This document shows, piece after piece, positions 56,009-64,000 of a stretch of 64,000 bases of DNA. The stretch covers positions 1,178,001-1,242,000 of the forward strand of contig NZ_RAHX01000001.1 in NCBI RefSeq assembly GCF_003605475.1, written 5' to 3'. Position 1 is the stretch's first letter, and every line of letters begins with the position of its first letter. Origin of the DNA: Aurantiacibacter aquimixticola. Lineage in GTDB: Bacteria > Pseudomonadota > Alphaproteobacteria > Sphingomonadales > Sphingomonadaceae. The notes below the pieces were generated by a model that made no database searches, had not been told where the DNA came from, and saw nothing but the letters and a program-made list of their open reading frames with translations. The position numbers and the translations under genes were made by a program.

Positions 56009-57973
56009 ATGACCGATACCACCGCCGCCGACCGTGTTGCCGATACGCCGCTAATCCCGCGCGAGATGCTGTTCGGCAATCCGACCCGCTCCGGCGGCAA
56101 GATCAGTCCGGACGGCAATTGGGTCAGCTGGATGGCGCCGTGGGAAGGCGTGATGAACGTGTTTCTCGCCCCGACCGACGATCCCGACAATTCGCGCCGC
56201 ATGACGAGCGCGAAGGATCGTCCGATCCCGCAATACTTCTGGGCGCCCGACAGCCAGAGCCTGCTGTATGTCCGGGACAAGGAGGGCGACGAGAATTTCC
56301 TGCTCTACACAGTGCCGGTGACGGCCCGTGAAGGCGCGGAGGAGACCTGTCTCACTCCGTTCGAGGACACGCGCGTCCAGGTCGTCGGCGGATCGGAGAC
56401 AATCAAGGACAAGCTGCTCGTTGGCCTCAACAACCGCGATCCGCGTTTCCACGACGTTCACCTGCTGGACCTGAACAGCGGCGAGCTGGAGCTGGTGTTC
56501 GAGAACAATGAGTGGGCAGGCTTCGAGGCCGATGACAGCCTGACGCTGCGCTGGGCCGTGCGCCAGAACGCTGCTGGCGGCACGGACATGCACGAAATCG
56601 TCGACGGCGTCGTGGCCGAGGAACCGCGGGAGACGACCGGGCTGGACGATGCACTCACCACCGGCATGGCTGGCTACACCACCGATGGCAGCACGCTCTA
56701 CTGGCTCGACAGTCGCGGTCGCGACACGGCCGCGCTGTTTGCCGAAGACACGGCAACGGGCGAGCGCAAGCTCATCGCAGAGCATGACAAGGCCGATATC
56801 GGCGGCACGATGCGCGAGCCCAAGACCGGCGTCGTGCAGGCGTGGAGCGCAACCTATCTGCGCACCGAGCATCACCCCATCGACCCGGAGATCGGCGAGG
56901 CGCTCGCTTGGCTTCGCGAGCGGCTGGACGGCGATTTCGGCGTGCAGTCGCGCACGGACGACGATCGTCGCTGGCTGGTCTGGAACGACCCGCTGACAGC
57001 GCCCATCGTCAGCTATCTGTTCGATCGCGATGCGATGACGCTGACGCAGTTTTACGTCACCAAGCCGGAGCTCGAAGGCGCGCCGCTACAGCCGATGCAC
57101 CCGGTCGAAATTCCCGCGCGAGACGGGCTGACATTGCCGAGCTATCTCACCCTGCCACCGCAAAGCGATCTCGATGGCGACGGCGTGCCGAGCGCGCCCG
57201 TGCCGATGGTGCTCTACGTCCATGGCGGTCCGTGGGCACGCGATGGCTATGGCTACAATCGCACGCACCAATGGCTTGCCAATCGCGGCTATGCGGTGCT
57301 CAGCGTCAATTTTCGGGGTTCGACCGGGTTTGGCAAGGGCTTCACCAGCGCGGGCGACAAGGAATGGGCGGGCAAGATGCATGACGACCTGCTCGACGCG
57401 GTCGAGTGGGCCGTTGAGCAAGGCGTCGCCGAGCGCGACAAGGTGGCGATCATGGGCGGCTCTTATGGCGGCTACGCAACTCTGGTCGGCCTCGCCTTTA
57501 CGCCGAACGTGTTTGCCTGCGGTGTCGATATCGTCGGGCCATCGAACCTCGAAACGCTGCTGGAAACCATCCCGCCTTATTGGGAGCCGCTCATCAAGCA
57601 GTTCCACGAACGAATGGGCGATCCGACCACGCCAGAAGGCCTGCAGAAGCTGAAGGATATCAGCCCGCTCTACCGCGCGAAGGACATTACCAGGCCGCTG
57701 CTGATAGGCCAGGGCGCGAACGATCCGCGCGTGAAGCAGGCCGAAAGCGACCAGATCGTGGAAGCGATGGAGCGCGATGGCGTGCCCGTCACCTACGTGC
57801 TGTTCCCGGACGAAGGGCACGGCTTCCACCGCCCGGAAAACAATATCGCCTTCAATGCTATAGCGGAGAATTTCCTGGCCGAAGTGATCGGCGGACGCGC
57901 GGAGCCCGTGGGCGATGTGCTGGGCGCGTCGACAGCCGAAATCCGGACAGGCCGGGAACATGTCGGCCTGTAG
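56009..57973 (+). CDS. S9 family (prolyl oligopeptidase-type) peptidase
   Basis: 654 residues without a signal peptide. A beta-propeller occupies about residues 20-380, and the alpha/beta hydrolase domain runs from about 390. The nucleophile is Ser in GGSYGGYATL, the Asp lies in IGQGANDPRVKQAESD, and the His is in DEGHGFHRPEN. YVHGGPWARDGYGYNRTHQWLANRGY is the oxyanion region. It most resembles acylaminoacyl/dipeptidyl peptidase types and is probably cytoplasmic. A 7-bp hairpin (57947-57971) spans its stop codon. Confidence 0.95.
   Translation: MTDTTAADRVADTPLIPREMLFGNPTRSGGKISPDGNWVSWMAPWEGVMNVFLAPTDDPDNSRRMTSAKDRPIPQYFWAPDSQSLLYVRDKEGDENFLLYTVPVTAREGAEETCLTPFEDTRVQVVGGSETIKDKLLVGLNNRDPRFHDVHLLDLNSGELELVFENNEWAGFEADDSLTLRWAVRQNAAGGTDMHEIVDGVVAEEPRETTGLDDALTTGMAGYTTDGSTLYWLDSRGRDTAALFAEDTATGERKLIAEHDKADIGGTMREPKTGVVQAWSATYLRTEHHPIDPEIGEALAWLRERLDGDFGVQSRTDDDRRWLVWNDPLTAPIVSYLFDRDAMTLTQFYVTKPELEGAPLQPMHPVEIPARDGLTLPSYLTLPPQSDLDGDGVPSAPVPMVLYVHGGPWARDGYGYNRTHQWLANRGYAVLSVNFRGSTGFGKGFTSAGDKEWAGKMHDDLLDAVEWAVEQGVAERDKVAIMGGSYGGYATLVGLAFTPNVFACGVDIVGPSNLETLLETIPPYWEPLIKQFHERMGDPTTPEGLQKLKDISPLYRAKDITRPLLIGQGANDPRVKQAESDQIVEAMERDGVPVTYVLFPDEGHGFHRPENNIAFNAIAENFLAEVIGGRAEPVGDVLGASTAEIRTGREHVGL
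57947..57971 (+). other. Hairpin over the peptidase stop codon
   Basis: ACAGGCC (57947-57953) pairs perfectly with GGCCTGT (57965-57971). No T-tract follows, so it is unlikely to be an efficient terminator. The SDR gene starts 38 bp later. Confidence 0.4.
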
Positions 57974-58008
57974 TTGACATGACTGTAAGTAATGCGCAGT
58001 GAAGTCTG

Positions 58009-58821
58009 ATGGACTACAAAAGCATTTTCATCACCGGCGGCGGCAGTGGCATCGGGCGTGCGATCGCGCAGAGATTCTCGCATGGCGGATGGTTCGTCGG
58101 CCTGGCCGACGTCAACGAAGCGGGCATGGCGGAAACCGGCGCGTCCCTGCCCGAAGGCACCTGGTCGGCGCATAAGCTCGACGTGCGCAAGCCCGATCAG
58201 TGGGAGACCGCGCTCGCCAATTTCGCGGAGGCTTCGGGCGGGCGCATCGATGTGCTGGCCAACAACGCCGGCATCCCGCTGGGCGGCAAGCTCATTGATC
58301 TCTCGACCGAGGAAATCGACCGGACGCTCGATGTGAACCTTGCGGGCGTGATCTACGGCGCGCGGGCGGCCTATCCATACCTAAAGGCGACCGCGCCCGG
58401 CTCCTGCCTGGTCAACACCTGCAGCGCGGCGGGCCTGTACGGACAGGGCGGAATGACCGTCTATTGCGCCAGCAAATTCGGCGTGCGCGCCATTACCGAA
58501 GCACTCGACATCGAATGGGCGGAGGACGGCATTCGCGTCTGCGACGTCATGCCAAGCTATATCGATACGCCGCTGCTTGCGCAGTCTAGTCATGCCAAGA
58601 GCAACAAGCCTATCCGCGAAAGCGTGCAATCGGCTGGCCTGGAATTCACGCCGGTGGAGGATGTCGCCGAAACCTTCTGGCGCGCCGTCCACGGCGACAA
58701 GCTGCACAATCCAGTCGGCAAGACCGCGTACACGATTGCCCGCGCCGCCCGCTGGATGCCCGGCTACATCCGCCACAAGTCGCGCAAACTCGTCGAACAG
58801 GGCGCCAAGCTGATGGGTTGA
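58009..58821 (+). CDS. SDR family oxidoreductase (paralogue 1)
   Basis: 270 residues. The dinucleotide-binding motif is TGGGSGIGRAIA (residues 8-19). The catalytic site has NNAG (about 85), Ser in CSAAGL and YCASK (Tyr-Lys, about 155). It is a classical SDR. The C-terminal MPGYIRHKSRKLVEQ suggests a membrane-facing tail. The substrate is unknown. It is followed by a clear paralogue after 47 bp, so the pair arose by tandem duplication. Confidence 0.92.
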   Translation: MDYKSIFITGGGSGIGRAIAQRFSHGGWFVGLADVNEAGMAETGASLPEGTWSAHKLDVRKPDQWETALANFAEASGGRIDVLANNAGIPLGGKLIDLSTEEIDRTLDVNLAGVIYGARAAYPYLKATAPGSCLVNTCSAAGLYGQGGMTVYCASKFGVRAITEALDIEWAEDGIRVCDVMPSYIDTPLLAQSSHAKSNKPIRESVQSAGLEFTPVEDVAETFWRAVHGDKLHNPVGKTAYTIARAARWMPGYIRHKSRKLVEQGAKLMG

Positions 58822-58868
58822 CCGCTGGCTCCCCTCCCCGCATCCCGGAAATGGAGAGGACGACGCGC

Positions 58869-59693
58869 ATGTATCAGAGTATTTTCATCACCGGCGGCGC
58901 CAGCGGCATCGGCCGCGCCATCGCGCAGCATTTCGGGGCCGAGGGCTGGCTGGTCGGCATTTCCGATCTCAACCAGGCCGGCATGGACGAAACCGTCGCG
59001 CTCCTGCCTGAAGGCGCCTGCCTCACCTACAGATTCAACGTCACCGACCGCGCAGGGTGGGACGAGGCGCTGGCCAATTTCACCGGGCACACCGATGGCA
59101 GACTGGGCGTGCTGGCCAGCAATGCGGGCCTTCCCTCGGGCGGACCGTTGGGCGAAGTCACCCATGAAGAGCTCGACCTGCTGCTCGACGTGAATCTGCG
59201 CGGCGTCTTCTATGGCGCGAAAGCGGCGTATCCGTATCTCAAGGCTGCGGCACCCGGCTCTTGCCTCCTCAACACGGCGAGCGCGGCGGCGATCTACGGC
59301 ATGGCGAACCAAAGCGTTTACGGCGCGACCAAGGCGGGCGTGCGCTCCATGACCGAGAGCCTCGATGCCGAATGGAGCGTGCATGGGATCAAGGCCCGTT
59401 CCATCATGCCCAGCTTCATTGACACCCCGCTGCTGATGAACCCGCCGAACCGCAGCCGCAACACGCCGATCCGCGATGCGGTGGTGAAGGCGGGACTCGA
59501 ATTCACACCGGTCGAGGACGTGGCAAGGGAAGCGTGGAATGCGGTCCACGGATCGAAGACGCACGTGCTGGTCGGCGAAACCGCCAAGCGCATGAAGCGG
59601 GCCGCCAAGTGGTTTCCCGGCAAGCTGCGCAAACGCGCCCGCCTGCTGGCCGAGGCGCACGAACGCAGCGAGGGCCGACCGGCGCATGACTGA
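58869..59693 (+). CDS. SDR family oxidoreductase (paralogue 2)
   Basis: 274 residues. I use the ATG at 58869, with GAGAGG upstream, because it aligns with the start of paralogue 1. TGGASGIGRAIA and YGATK are present, but the first Asn of NNAG is replaced by Ser (SNAG), and ASAA holds the catalytic Ser. Similarity to the preceding gene runs the whole length. It ends 3 bp before the convergent phhB. Confidence 0.9.
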   Translation: MYQSIFITGGASGIGRAIAQHFGAEGWLVGISDLNQAGMDETVALLPEGACLTYRFNVTDRAGWDEALANFTGHTDGRLGVLASNAGLPSGGPLGEVTHEELDLLLDVNLRGVFYGAKAAYPYLKAAAPGSCLLNTASAAAIYGMANQSVYGATKAGVRSMTESLDAEWSVHGIKARSIMPSFIDTPLLMNPPNRSRNTPIRDAVVKAGLEFTPVEDVAREAWNAVHGSKTHVLVGETAKRMKRAAKWFPGKLRKRARLLAEAHERSEGRPAHD

Positions 59694-59696
59694 TGG

Positions 59697-59987
59697 CTAG
59701 CGCAGAGCGTCGATATCGCCCGCCAGTGTGAAGTCCCGCTCGGACAGGCCATCGGCGTCATGCGTGGTGAGTTCGATCTCGACTGTGTTGTAGACGTTGG
59801 ACCATTCGGGGTGGTGATCCTGCTTCTCGGCCAGAATGGCGACGCGGCTCATGAAGCCCCATGCGGCGACGAAATCGTCGAACTTGAATTCGCGTTTGAT
59901 CGCATCGCCATCGCGGCTGAATTCCCAGTCATCCAGCTTCGCCAGCCGCTGCTCCGCCTCGCTCCGGTCCAGTTTGCTCACACCCAT
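59697..59987 (-). CDS. phhB: Pterin-4-alpha-carbinolamine dehydratase
   Basis: 96 residues, the normal size. The active-site motif [23 protein letters not shown] (about residues 55-77) holds the catalytic His-His pair. It dehydrates 4a-hydroxytetrahydropterin in pterin recycling, usually with phenylalanine hydroxylase; that gene is not in the window. It could also act as a transcription cofactor, as known for related proteins. Confidence 0.95.
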   Translation of the reverse strand: MGVSKLDRSEAEQRLAKLDDWEFSRDGDAIKREFKFDDFVAAWGFMSRVAILAEKQDHHPEWSNVYNTVEIELTTHDADGLSERDFTLAGDIDALR

Positions 59988-60040
59988 CGTCTCGTCCTTT
60001 CCTTGCGCGTTTTGCGTTCCTTGGCCTAACGCGCGAAGCG

Positions 60041-60619
60041 ATGGAACCGTGCCGACTTTCCGCGAGCGATCTTGCCTGCCGTCGCGGCGAGCGGCTGCTG
60101 TTTGTCGGCCTTTCGCTCGATCTGTCGCCGGGCGAGGCGCTGGAAGTGCGCGGGGCGAACGGGACGGGCAAGACGAGCCTGCTGCGCATGCTTGCCGGTC
60201 TGCTGCGGCCTTACAATGGATCGGTCGAACGCAAGGGCGACATGGCGATGCTCGACCAAAACCTCGCGCTGGACGAGCATCAGCCGCTCGGCCGTGCGCT
60301 CGCCTTCTGGCAGCGACTGGACGGCGCCCCGGTCGGCCCCTCGCCCGATCTCGGCCTGGACACGCTGCTCGACGTGCCGGTGCGCTACCTTTCGACCGGT
60401 CAGCGCAAGCGCGCAGCGATCGCCCGACTGATGAGCCAGCGCGCGCCGATCTGGCTGCTGGACGAGCCGCTCAACGGACTAGACCGCGATGCAGTAGCGC
60501 TGGTCGAGGCACTAATCGGCGATCACCGCGCGGGCGGCGGCATTGTCGTTATCGCGAGCCACCAGCCGATCGCCCTGCGCGAGACGCAGAAGCTCGACCT
60601 GGCGGAGTTCGCCGGATGA
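60041..60619 (+). CDS. ccmA: Heme exporter ATP-binding protein CcmA
   Basis: 192 residues. ABC motifs are [12 protein letters not shown] (Walker A, about 36-47), [13 protein letters not shown] (signature) and [12 protein letters not shown] (Walker B). The gene overlaps ccmB by an ATGA. CcmAB releases the CcmE holo-heme chaperone during cytochrome c maturation in the periplasm. The other ccm genes (C, D, E, F, G, H) are not in the window. The short length fits CcmA rather than a general ABC importer. Confidence 0.93.
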   Translation: MEPCRLSASDLACRRGERLLFVGLSLDLSPGEALEVRGANGTGKTSLLRMLAGLLRPYNGSVERKGDMAMLDQNLALDEHQPLGRALAFWQRLDGAPVGPSPDLGLDTLLDVPVRYLSTGQRKRAAIARLMSQRAPIWLLDEPLNGLDRDAVALVEALIGDHRAGGGIVVIASHQPIALRETQKLDLAEFAG

Positions 60620-61275
60620 GCGCGCTGTGGACGCTTCTGCTGCGCGATCTGGCACTGCTCCTGCCGGGCTCGCGGCGCGGCAATTCTCTGCTTCCGCTAC
60701 TCTTCTTCATCGCGGTGGCAATGCTCTACCCCTTCGCTATCGGACCGGATGCCGTGATTTTGCGCGCGACGGGGGGCGGCGTATTGTGGGTTGCCGCATT
60801 GCTCGCCGCGATCCTGCCGCTCGACCGGCTGCTGGCCCCGGACGTGGAGAGCGGCTTCTTCGACCAATGGGCGCTGCGCGGCATCGCGGAGGAGATCGTG
60901 ATCGCCGTGCGATTGTTCGCCCATTGGCTCAGTTTCGGACCGTTCCTGATGCTGGCCGCCCTGCCTGCCAGCGCATTGGTCGGCATCGACGGTGAAACGC
61001 TCCGCATCGTCCTCCTCGGCCTGCTGGCGGGAACGCCGGGCCTCGCGGCCATCGGGATCCTCATCGCTGCGCTGACGGTCGGCCTCCGAGGCGGCGCTGC
61101 GCTCTCCGGGCTGCTTGTGATCCCGCTTGCCGTGCCGCTGCTGATCTTCGGCGCGGGATCGCTTTCGAGCGACCAGACCGGCGGCCTCGCCCTTACCGCC
61201 GCCATCAGCCTTGCCCTCGTAGCCATCACACCCTTCGCCGCCGGAGCGGCCATCAGGGCGAGCCGGGAAAGCTAG
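60616..61275 (+). CDS. ccmB: Heme exporter membrane subunit CcmB
   Basis: 219 residues with six predicted transmembrane helices. The family motif LPLLFFIAVAMLYPFAIGPD occurs near residue 25, and the cytoplasmic loop with SGFFDQWALRGIAEEIVIAVRLFAHWL (about 75-105) is conserved in CcmB. It is the partner of CcmA. The stop codon overlaps the convergent cytochrome gene by 4 bp. Confidence 0.94.
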   Translation: MSALWTLLLRDLALLLPGSRRGNSLLPLLFFIAVAMLYPFAIGPDAVILRATGGGVLWVAALLAAILPLDRLLAPDVESGFFDQWALRGIAEEIVIAVRLFAHWLSFGPFLMLAALPASALVGIDGETLRIVLLGLLAGTPGLAAIGILIAALTVGLRGGAALSGLLVIPLAVPLLIFGAGSLSSDQTGGLALTAAISLALVAITPFAAGAAIRASRES

Positions 61276-61628
61276 TAGGGCGGGTGATAGTCCTCGCGCC
61301 GCAAAGTGAGGATATAAGCGGATAGCGTCTCCACCTCTTCCTCGTCGAGATAGAAATCCATCTGCTCGGGATAGTTGTGCGCCTCGGTCAACCAGTTTGC
61401 GAGGCTGTCTCGTGTCAGGCCGCGCGCGTTCGCGATCCGCGGAAATTCGGGAGCAGCGGGATTTGGTGACAGTCCGTACGGTTCGACCGAATGACATCCC
61501 GCGCAGGCCGCCTGCGCCAGCGCGTGAGCTTCCCGATACTCCGGCGCGACCGGCACGGATTCGGGTGCATGCTGGCATGAGCCAAGACCGAAGCATGCGA
61601 CAATAATTACGAATACGGACTTCTTCAT
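61272..61628 (-). CDS. Lipoprotein cytochrome c
   Basis: 118 residues. The lipobox LGSC (about residue 18) gives a lipidated Cys. One CxxCH heme site, CAGCH, lies near residue 44, and the axial Met is probably in EQMDFYL (about 90). It is a small class I cytochrome c, anchored in the membrane. The adjacent, convergent ccmAB genes build such heme proteins, but gene linkage to them is only by position. Its redox partner is unknown. Confidence 0.9.
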   Translation of the reverse strand: MKKSVFVIIVACFGLGSCQHAPESVPVAPEYREAHALAQAACAGCHSVEPYGLSPNPAAPEFPRIANARGLTRDSLANWLTEAHNYPEQMDFYLDEEEVETLSAYILTLRREDYHPPY

Positions 61629-61685
61629 ACGACCCTCCTTCTGACCTGTCTTAGGTCACGGCGAGGGCCGAAGCTTTGTGCCAGA

Positions 61686-62513
61686 TCAATCGTAAGGCGG
61701 TTTGTCCAAACCTTCGGGCGAGGTTGTGAAGATCTCCGCGCCGTCCTCGGTGATGCCGATGGAGTGTTCGAACTGGGCCGACAGACTCTTGTCGCGGGTA
61801 ACCGCCGTCCAGCCGTCATTGAGCAGCTTCACCGCTGGTCGGCCGAGATTGATCATCGGCTCGATCGTCATGAACATCCCGGGCTTCAATTCCGGCCCCG
61901 TCCCGGCGCGTGCGGCATGGACGACCTCGGGCGCATCGTGGAACAGGCGGCCGAGACCATGGCCGCAGAAATCGCGCACTACGCCGTAGCGCTGTCGCTC
62001 CGCATGTTTCTGGATCGCAGCGCCAATATCGCCCAGCCGAGCACCGGGCCTCGCTTCGCCTATACCGATCATCAGGCACTCATAGGTGAGTTCGACCAGC
62101 TTCTGCGCCTTGAGCGGCACGTCGCCTGCGAAGAACATCCGACTGGTATCGCCGTGCCATCCATCGAGCAGCGGAGTGACGTCGATATTGACGATATCGC
62201 CGTCTTTCAGCCGCTTATCCGAGGGAATGCCATGACACACGACGTGGTTGATCGAGATACAGGAACTGTGGGTGTAGCCGCGATAGCCCAGCGTGGCGGG
62301 CACTGCGCCGCCGTCCAGCATCATTTCGCGGATGACCGTGTCGAGCGACTCTGTCGTCACGCCCGGCTCGACCCGGCGCGTCATCTCGTCGAGGATTTCC
62401 GCAGCCAGCCGTCCGGCCTTGCGCATCCCTTCGAAGCCTTCCGGCCCGTGCAGCTTGATCGTCCCGTCGCGATAGACGGACATGTCCTCGGTTACGTGCT
62501 GGTATTGTGTCAT
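61686..62513 (-). CDS. map: Type I methionine aminopeptidase
   Basis: 275 residues. Metal ligands visible are Asp in NIDVTPLLDGWHGDTSRMF (two Asp), His in FCGHGLGRLFHDAP, Glu in MTIEPMIN and Glu in QFEHSIGIT. YTHSSCISINHVVCHGIP precedes them. It removes N-terminal methionine from nascent proteins. It is monocistronic, with the lipoprotein gene 41 bp upstream. Confidence 0.97.
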   Translation of the reverse strand: MTQYQHVTEDMSVYRDGTIKLHGPEGFEGMRKAGRLAAEILDEMTRRVEPGVTTESLDTVIREMMLDGGAVPATLGYRGYTHSSCISINHVVCHGIPSDKRLKDGDIVNIDVTPLLDGWHGDTSRMFFAGDVPLKAQKLVELTYECLMIGIGEARPGARLGDIGAAIQKHAERQRYGVVRDFCGHGLGRLFHDAPEVVHAARAGTGPELKPGMFMTIEPMINLGRPAVKLLNDGWTAVTRDKSLSAQFEHSIGITEDGAEIFTTSPEGLDKPPYD

Positions 62514-62554
62514 GCACGCTACTTAGGCGATGCCCGCGACAAATGCGAGCCGCG

Positions 62555-63370
62555 CTAGTCGCGTGCCGCAAACGCCTCACGATATTCGGGCTTCACTGCT
62601 GCAAGCACGGCATCATCGACATCGAAACTGAAGTCGTAGGATCCTTCCGCATAGGGTCCGGCCACGTACGGTGCGATCTGCACGCCGATCCGGTCGAAGG
62701 CGCGCCCCCCGCTCGATCCGAGCAGCAATGTGGTTTCCTCAGCAGGCACGCAGGCGTCGAAATCGTCGTCCGATCCCTCGGCGACCGGCACACCGCGCCG
62801 CTGCTCGCGTTCGGCATTGAGCGCCTCGCACAAGCGGGTGCCCAAGGCGTTATCCAATGCGTCCAGCGACGTGAAGAAGGCTGCCGGCTCGAGTCGCTTC
62901 CCTTGCTCCTTGTCCCACACCACCGCGTCGAAACCGTAATTGGGATGCGCGCCGCCCATGTAAATGTCGTTCTCGGCCGAAAGGCTGAGCCACTTTGGGA
63001 GATCGGCGACCACCGCCCAGGCGGTATTGCTGGAATATTTGTTGAACGGAAAGCCATTGCTGCGCGCATCGCGGCGTGCACGCTCGGCTTCGCGGGCAAG
63101 AGCATTGCGCTGGGTATCGAGATTGCCGTCCAGCCAGGCGGCCAGCCCTTCTACCTCGCCCGCTTCCTGCGGATAGGCGTATTCGAAAAGGAAGGTGTCG
63201 GTCTCCTCCGAAACCTGCCTCGCGCCGCCGATAGGTGCCGACGTGGACGCCGATGCCGAGGCAAGAGGCGTCGCCGGCGGAGGTGCAGGCGTCTGCTCCT
63301 CTCCCGCCAGCATATCGCAGGCCGAGAGCGTCAGCGCAGGAACCAACACCCAGGTGAGTCGTCGCTTCAT
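62555..63370 (-). CDS. DUF3298/DUF4163-type lipoprotein
   Basis: 271 residues from the ATG at 63370 (GAGAGG close upstream). The lipobox is LSAC (about residue 18). A low-complexity Pro/Ala/Ser spacer follows. The fold region (about 50-265) has YMGGAHPNYGFDAVVWDKEQGKRL (the DUF3298 hallmark GxAHPN) and FSFDVDDAVLAAVKPEYREAF. Members resemble the deacetylase accessory region of PdaC and bind unknown ligands. The role is unknown. It is divergent from pepA. Confidence 0.82.
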   Translation of the reverse strand: MKRRLTWVLVPALTLSACDMLAGEEQTPAPPPATPLASASASTSAPIGGARQVSEETDTFLFEYAYPQEAGEVEGLAAWLDGNLDTQRNALAREAERARRDARSNGFPFNKYSSNTAWAVVADLPKWLSLSAENDIYMGGAHPNYGFDAVVWDKEQGKRLEPAAFFTSLDALDNALGTRLCEALNAEREQRRGVPVAEGSDDDFDACVPAEETTLLLGSSGGRAFDRIGVQIAPYVAGPYAEGSYDFSFDVDDAVLAAVKPEYREAFAARD

Positions 63371-63418
63371 CACCTCTCAACCTTTCCAAACCGCCACGAA
63401 AACGGCAAGCGATATTCC

Positions 63419-64000
63419 ATGAGCATAGCAGACAATCTGATCCAGCCGGATCGCGGGCAAGACGCCGTGTCGATCCACCTTGTCAACAGCGATACGTTCG
63501 AAGGGTTCGCAAAGGGGTTGAGCGGGCCGCAGCGCGCCACTCTGGCCGCACAGAAATTCACCGGCGGCGGATACCAGACCGCCATCGTGCCCGATGGTCA
63601 GGGATGGTTCGCTGTCGGCGGCGTTGCCGATCCGGACGAGCTTTCTAGCTGGTGCCTCGCAAAGCTTGCCGAAGTGCTGCCCGAAGGCACCTACCGACTC
63701 GAGGACCGTCGCCCCGGCCCGGCGAAGTTCGGCTGGCAGACCGCGCAATATCGCTTCACCCGCTATTCCCAGGATGACGATGCCGAAGGGCCGCGCATCC
63801 TGCTGACTCAGGACGCAGCAAAGATCGACTTGGCCATTGCCGAGGCGCAGGCCGCTGCGCTGGTCGCCACGCTGGTGAACACGCCTGCAGAAGATATGGG
63901 GCCGGCTGCTCTCGAGGCCGAAGCCGAGCGGATGGCGAAGGCCCACAAGGCCGATCTCGATGTGACCCGCGGGGACGCGCTCGAAACCGGATATCCGATG
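63419..64000 (+). CDS. M17 family leucyl aminopeptidase, N-terminal part
   Basis: Open frame from the ATG at 63419 to the window end, 194 codons, no stop. The region contains NTPAEDMGPAALEAEAE, typical of the start of the catalytic domain of M17 leucine aminopeptidases, after the N-terminal macrodomain-like half. The metal-binding C-terminal domain would lie beyond base 64000. The start lacks a strong ribosome site. It is divergent from the DUF3298-type lipoprotein gene. Confidence 0.85.
   Translation, partial: MSIADNLIQPDRGQDAVSIHLVNSDTFEGFAKGLSGPQRATLAAQKFTGGGYQTAIVPDGQGWFAVGGVADPDELSSWCLAKLAEVLPEGTYRLEDRRPGPAKFGWQTAQYRFTRYSQDDDAEGPRILLTQDAAKIDLAIAEAQAAALVATLVNTPAEDMGPAALEAEAERMAKAHKADLDVTRGDALETGYPM

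Overview
The window looks like chromosomal DNA from a GC-rich alphaproteobacterium of the order Sphingomonadales, most likely close to Erythrobacter/Altererythrobacter. This rests on recognised families and on the collinear cell-division locus; no database search was possible. I see no insertion sequence, integrase, phage gene or CRISPR array. Coding density is very high, with many 1-11 bp gene overlaps (ATGA, GTGA, TGATG), so most of the window is ordinary core genome.

Left part (1-14.5 kb). The 5' tip of a DUF805 gene and an RDD membrane protein precede an orphan TonB-dependent receptor, and the RDD and receptor genes both end in clear intrinsic terminators. Divergent from the receptor is typA/bipA. 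Then comes a tight minus-strand operon (9025 down to 5666): an NrtR-like Nudix/winged-helix regulator, a membrane-anchor-less SPFH protein, an atypical NAD-kinase-like protein and a ZIP-like membrane protein. This is the best candidate in the window for a poorly described system. Upstream of it, in the gap before a divergent GT4 glycosyltransferase, sits an array of 8-10 degenerate motifs spaced about 21-22 bp apart (9168-9374). A small membrane protein, a PadR regulator with its own perfect palindromic operator, rarA and a DUF429-like gene follow. Then come three phased 26-nt hairpins and tRNA-Thr(UGU).

Middle part (14.5-33 kb). ugd, queF and a hypothetical gene lead into a plus-strand run, sseA, a cystathionine-lyase-like PLP enzyme and mscS, and then a compact assimilatory sulfur operon (cobA, DUF2849, cysI, DUF934, cysH). 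On the minus strand follow an SDR epimerase, proB, obgE, tRNA-Ala(CGC), a polyproline lipoprotein, a Bax-inhibitor-1 family protein, proC, a YbjN protein and a TPR/SPOR protein.

Division and cell-wall cluster (33.4-52.4 kb). A complete 16-gene dcw cluster runs on the minus strand: mraZ, rsmH, ftsL, ftsI, murE, murF, mraY, murD, ftsW, murG, murC, murB, ddl, ftsQ, ftsA, ftsZ. Almost every junction overlaps, which suggests one long transcript with translational coupling. The only large internal gap is the 126 bp between ftsA and ftsZ. Four GGG(A/T) boxes with exact 10-bp spacing upstream of mraZ are a likely MraZ operator.

Right part (52.5-64 kb). A secreted DUF4350-like protein, a single-pass membrane protein, cysK, a 2Fe-2S ferredoxin, an AlkA-type glycosylase, an S9 prolyl-oligopeptidase-family enzyme, two tandem paralogous SDR enzymes, phhB, ccmAB, a lipoprotein cytochrome c, map, a DUF3298-type lipoprotein, and the N-terminal part of an M17 leucyl aminopeptidase cut off by the window end.
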